Origin: SAT2750 sp963581185
GTDB taxonomy: Bacteria; Planctomycetota; Planctomycetia; Pirellulales; Pirellulaceae
Direction: 5' to 3'
Assembly (NCBI GenBank): GCA_963581185.1
Contig: CAUZOB010000048.1
Coordinates: forward strand, 1-27,215
Length of the DNA stretch: 27,215 nucleotides
Made by a program: the position numbers and the translations under genes. The stretch's first letter is position 1. Each line of letters begins with the position of its first letter. Under the pieces are notes generated by a model, which did not search any database, had not been told where the DNA came from, and worked only from the letters and a program-made list of their open reading frames with translations. Of this stretch, positions 25,167 to 27,215 are shown in pieces.

Positions 25167-26182
25167 GGCAACTCCTGTTTCGCCAGTCGGATCTGTTCAT
25201 CGTCCAGCAACTGCACCGTCCTGCCAATCAGCTTGTTGAGTCCGGTCCCGGTAACGGCGGAGACCAGCAGCACCGGTGTCTGCACGATCTCGTTCAGTTG
25301 CTCGCAGACCTCAGCTGCCAGCGGTAATTCGGCCTTGGTGACGCAGACAAGGCGTGGCCGCTGGGCCAGTGCGGCATTGTACTGTTCCAGCTCATCCTCG
25401 ATCGCCCGGTAGTTTTCGATCGGATCGGTTCCATCCATTGGTTGGGGCTCGACCAGGTGCAACAGGACCCCGGCTCGCTCAATATGTCGCAGGAAGTCGT
25501 GACCCAGTCCAACTCCCAGGTGAGCCCCCTCGATCAGTCCAGGAATATCGGCCATCACGAAGGATCTGTTGATATCGACCTGGATGCGGCCGAGGTTGGG
25601 AAACTTGGTGGTGAACGGATAGCTGGCGATCTCGGGACGGGCACGGCTGACGCGACTCAATAAGGTACTCTTGCCGGCATTCGGTTTCCCCACCAGCCCC
25701 ACGTCGGCAATCACCTTGAGCTCCAGTAACACCGCTCGCTTCTCACCCGGTTCACCCTGGGTCGATGTGCGGGGAGCCTGGATGGTGGACGACTTGAAAC
25801 GCACATTGCCCTTGCCACCCTGGCCACCCTGGGCCGCAATCACACTGTCGCCGTCACTGACCAGGTCCTTGATCACGAAATCGTGCTCGGCGTCAATCAC
25901 CAGCGTGCCGGGCGGTACCAGCATGATCAGGCCCTCGCCATTCTTGCCTCGCTTGTTGGATCCACTGCCATTCCGGCCACTGTCTGCACCAAGGTGCTTG
26001 TTCCGCGCCAGTGCCGAGAGACTGTCGACTCCGGTTTGGGCGATCACGGTAATACTCCCGCCGTCGCCACCATCGCCGCCGTCTGGTCCACCCTTGGGGA
26101 TAAACCGCTCGCGCCGGAAGCTCACGCTGCCATCACCACCGCTGCCAGCCTTGAGCTGTATCTTGACTCGGTCAACAAACAT
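25163..26182 (-). CDS. obg: Obg family GTPase (ribosome assembly)
   Basis: 339 residues from ATG 26182, beginning MFVDRVKIQLKAGSGGDG as in other Obg proteins; ATG 26212 is open but would start only 9 bases after the terminator T-run. The glycine-rich Obg fold covers about 1-158 (PKGGPDGGDGGDGGS). The G domain has GLVGKPNAGKST (162-173), PFTT, DIPGLIEGAHLGVGLGHDFLRHIER and SAVTG (308-312). The G4 motif reads TKAE (282-285), where NKxD is usual. There is no C-terminal OCT domain, as in many Obg proteins. Obg binds the large ribosomal subunit and is needed for its assembly. Located after rpmA, a conserved neighbourhood. Confidence 0.96.
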   Translation of the reverse strand: MFVDRVKIQLKAGSGGDGSVSFRRERFIPKGGPDGGDGGDGGSITVIAQTGVDSLSALARNKHLGADSGRNGSGSNKRGKNGEGLIMLVPPGTLVIDAEHDFVIKDLVSDGDSVIAAQGGQGGKGNVRFKSSTIQAPRTSTQGEPGEKRAVLLELKVIADVGLVGKPNAGKSTLLSRVSRARPEIASYPFTTKFPNLGRIQVDINRSFVMADIPGLIEGAHLGVGLGHDFLRHIERAGVLLHLVEPQPMDGTDPIENYRAIEDELEQYNAALAQRPRLVCVTKAELPLAAEVCEQLNEIVQTPVLLVSAVTGTGLNKLIGRTVQLLDDEQIRLAKQELP

Positions 26183-26220
26183 TCGCCCGCCCTTACCAGG
26201 ATCAGCGATCATGGTTGCAC

Positions 26221-26260
26221 AAAAAAAGGACGTCCCCGCACGACTGCTGAGGACATCCTT
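26221..26260 (-). terminator. Intrinsic terminator between rpmA and obg
   Basis: On the minus strand AAGGATGTCC (26260-26251) pairs with GGACGTCCTT (26235-26226), a 10-base stem with one G-U pair and a 15-base loop. A run of seven T (26227-26221) follows, overlapping the end of the stem. It begins 27 bases after the rpmA stop codon and ends 39 bases before the obg start. It is the clearest Rho-independent terminator in the window and should separate rpmA from the obg unit, wholly or partly. Confidence 0.85.
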
Positions 26261-26286
26261 GTGATTTGTATCTGGTCGACCGCCGC

Positions 26287-26535
26287 TTACTCGGCCGCAA
26301 CCACGTTGATCCGTCTTCCCTTGCGATCAAACTTGACAACGCCGTCCAACAGTGCAAACAGCGTGTAGTCATTACCCTGACCAACATTCTGGCCAGGATG
26401 AAAACGATTACCTACCTGGCGTACCAGGATATTCCCGGCGATTACCTGCTCGCCACCAAACTTTTTCACTCCACGTCGCTGCGCATTCGAATCGCGACCA
26501 TTGCGACTGGAACCCTGTCCCTTCTTATGAGCCAT
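26287..26535 (-). CDS. rpmA: 50S ribosomal protein L27
   Basis: 82 residues, complete. The sequence starts MAHKKGQGSSRNGRDSN and continues GVKKFGGEQVIAGNILVRQ and FHPGQNVGQGNDYTLFALLDG, the standard L27 pattern. The flexible N-terminal tail reaches the peptidyl transferase centre. The N-terminus begins with the mature form; no cleaved extension of the Firmicutes type is present. GAGG lies 6 bases before the ATG. The usual upstream partner rplU is not present: the next gene is a LysM protein. Confidence 0.98.
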   Translation of the reverse strand: MAHKKGQGSSRNGRDSNAQRRGVKKFGGEQVIAGNILVRQVGNRFHPGQNVGQGNDYTLFALLDGVVKFDRKGRRINVVAAE

Positions 26536-26571
26536 TGCCGGCCTCGCAGTAATTCACTGGTTTCAGACTGG

Positions 26572-26609
26572 CGGGTCGCTACCATCGCCAACACTCACAC
26601 GGCGACCCG
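26572..26609 (-). promoter_or_regulatory. Alternative hairpins in the leader before rpmA
   Basis: On the minus strand CGGGTCGC (26609-26602) pairs perfectly with GCGACCCG (26579-26572), loop 22 bases. A shorter alternative pairs TCGCC (26605-26601) with GGCGA (26589-26585), loop 11. They share bases and exclude each other. No T-run follows. The element lies between the LysM gene stop and rpmA, so it may end the first transcript or control the second. Confidence 0.4.
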
Positions 26610-26620
26610 AGTAAGTCTTT

Positions 26621-27215
26621 TTACTGCGCCGGGGCTGGTTGGGCAAGCGTGCCTGGCCGGTAGATCCACTGGGAACGGACCTGCTCTGGCACACCGTAGA
26701 CGTTGAACAGCAGTCGCTGGCGTGCCGAGTACAAGCGGCGCTGGAGTACCAGCAAGAGTTCGCTCGAGGGCGGCTCAAAGGAGAGCGGTATGATGATCTG
26801 TTCGCCCAGCGGCAATTTATCGGGCTCCACCAGCAGTCGCCGGTTGAACTTGAAGATGGCGTCAGCACGGGCTGGATCGCCAAGGTAACGCGCGGCCAGT
26901 TGGGCCAGCGAGTCGCCTTCCTTGATGACATGGGCAATTCCCTGCTGCAAGTCAGAAAAATCGACGGTCGGAATCAGGATCAATACACCCTCGGGCAACT
27001 TGTCGGCCGCCGCCAGCACGTCTCGATTAGCCTGGTAAATTTCGTCAGCACGCCGCTCGTCTCCGAGGTAACGCTTGGCCAGGCCCACCAGCGAATCGCC
27101 TCTTTCGACCACATGTGTCAGCCGCTGCTGAGTCGGATTGTCAGGAATGCCGTAACGAAATTCGTCCTCGTGCTCCAGCACGCTGTCGCCGGGGCGGTAA
27201 AAGTTGAGCTGCAGC
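26621..27215 (-). CDS. Protein with two LysM-like domains, 5' end outside window
   Basis: The frame is open to the window edge, giving 197 residues; a GTG at 27181 is in frame, but homologous-looking sequence (NFYRPGDSVLE) continues upstream, so the real start is outside. Two repeats are clear: THVVERGDSLVGLAKRYLG...ANRDVL...LILIP and AHVIKEGDSLAQLAARYLG...FNRRLL...QIIIP. Both fit the LysM fold, which binds N-acetylglucosamine-containing glycans such as peptidoglycan, or in phage-like proteins serves as an assembly module. The C-terminal 70 residues (SSELLLVLQRRLYSARQRLLF) are of unknown type. Any signal peptide would lie outside the window. Confidence 0.85.
   Translation of the reverse strand, partial: LQLNFYRPGDSVLEHEDEFRYGIPDNPTQQRLTHVVERGDSLVGLAKRYLGDERRADEIYQANRDVLAAADKLPEGVLILIPTVDFSDLQQGIAHVIKEGDSLAQLAARYLGDPARADAIFKFNRRLLVEPDKLPLGEQIIIPLSFEPPSSELLLVLQRRLYSARQRLLFNVYGVPEQVRSQWIYRPGTLAQPAPAQ

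Noticed and set aside
1..27215. CRISPR arrays, insertion sequences, attachment sites, tRNA and rRNA genes
   Set aside because: No regularly spaced direct repeats, transposase-like frames, terminal inverted repeats, cloverleaf or rRNA-like segments were noticed on reading; a dedicated scan was not possible.

Overview
The window looks like ordinary chromosome from a Planctomycetota bacterium, probably Pirellulales-like. This is inferred from the moderately GC-rich sequence, the long secreted proteins of unknown function, the secreted cyclophilin, the short LarC-like protein and the mix of housekeeping genes, not from a marker gene. I see no rRNA, tRNA, CRISPR array, insertion sequence, phage gene or defence island. 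About 20 genes fill nearly all the sequence, and no gene-free gap exceeds 300 bases.

Region 1-7426: the window opens inside an RND/MMPL-family membrane protein gene on the minus strand, cut off by the window edge. A divergent plus-strand group follows: an FHA-domain protein with a good promoter in front, the DNA polymerase III alpha subunit (dnaE) with an apparently intact PHP metal site, and a membrane-anchored DUF3179-like protein 15 bases after dnaE.

Region 7449-12927: a secreted cyclophilin gene (minus) is divergent from rsmD, a cupin gene and a large membrane-anchored protein of unknown function (plus). A MazG-like nucleotide pyrophosphohydrolase gene converges on the last of these.

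Region 13080-17510: a protein made only of the C-terminal part of LarC (plus) converges, with no base between the stop codons, on a DegT-type PLP enzyme and panB (minus). A secreted two-repeat protein (plus) and a SAM methyltransferase (minus) follow and converge with an 8-base gap.

Region 17546-20971: a GAPDH gene with a near-consensus promoter is followed 32 bases later by an M3 oligoendopeptidase gene. A convergent fxsA gene lies beyond a hairpin-rich gap.

Region 21039-27215 is all minus strand: a LysM protein (5' end outside the window), rpmA, an intrinsic terminator, then obg, coaX and an MnmE-like GTPase with overlapping start and stop codons, a secreted TPR protein with a possible BamE-like domain, and fxsA. 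The rpmA-obg neighbourhood is conserved in bacteria, but rplU is not in its usual place before rpmA.

No clearly new multi-gene system is visible. The best leads are the free-standing LarC C-terminal domain, the MnmE-like GTPase that lacks the C-terminal Cys motif, the rpmA leader and terminator architecture, and three secreted or anchored proteins of unknown function.
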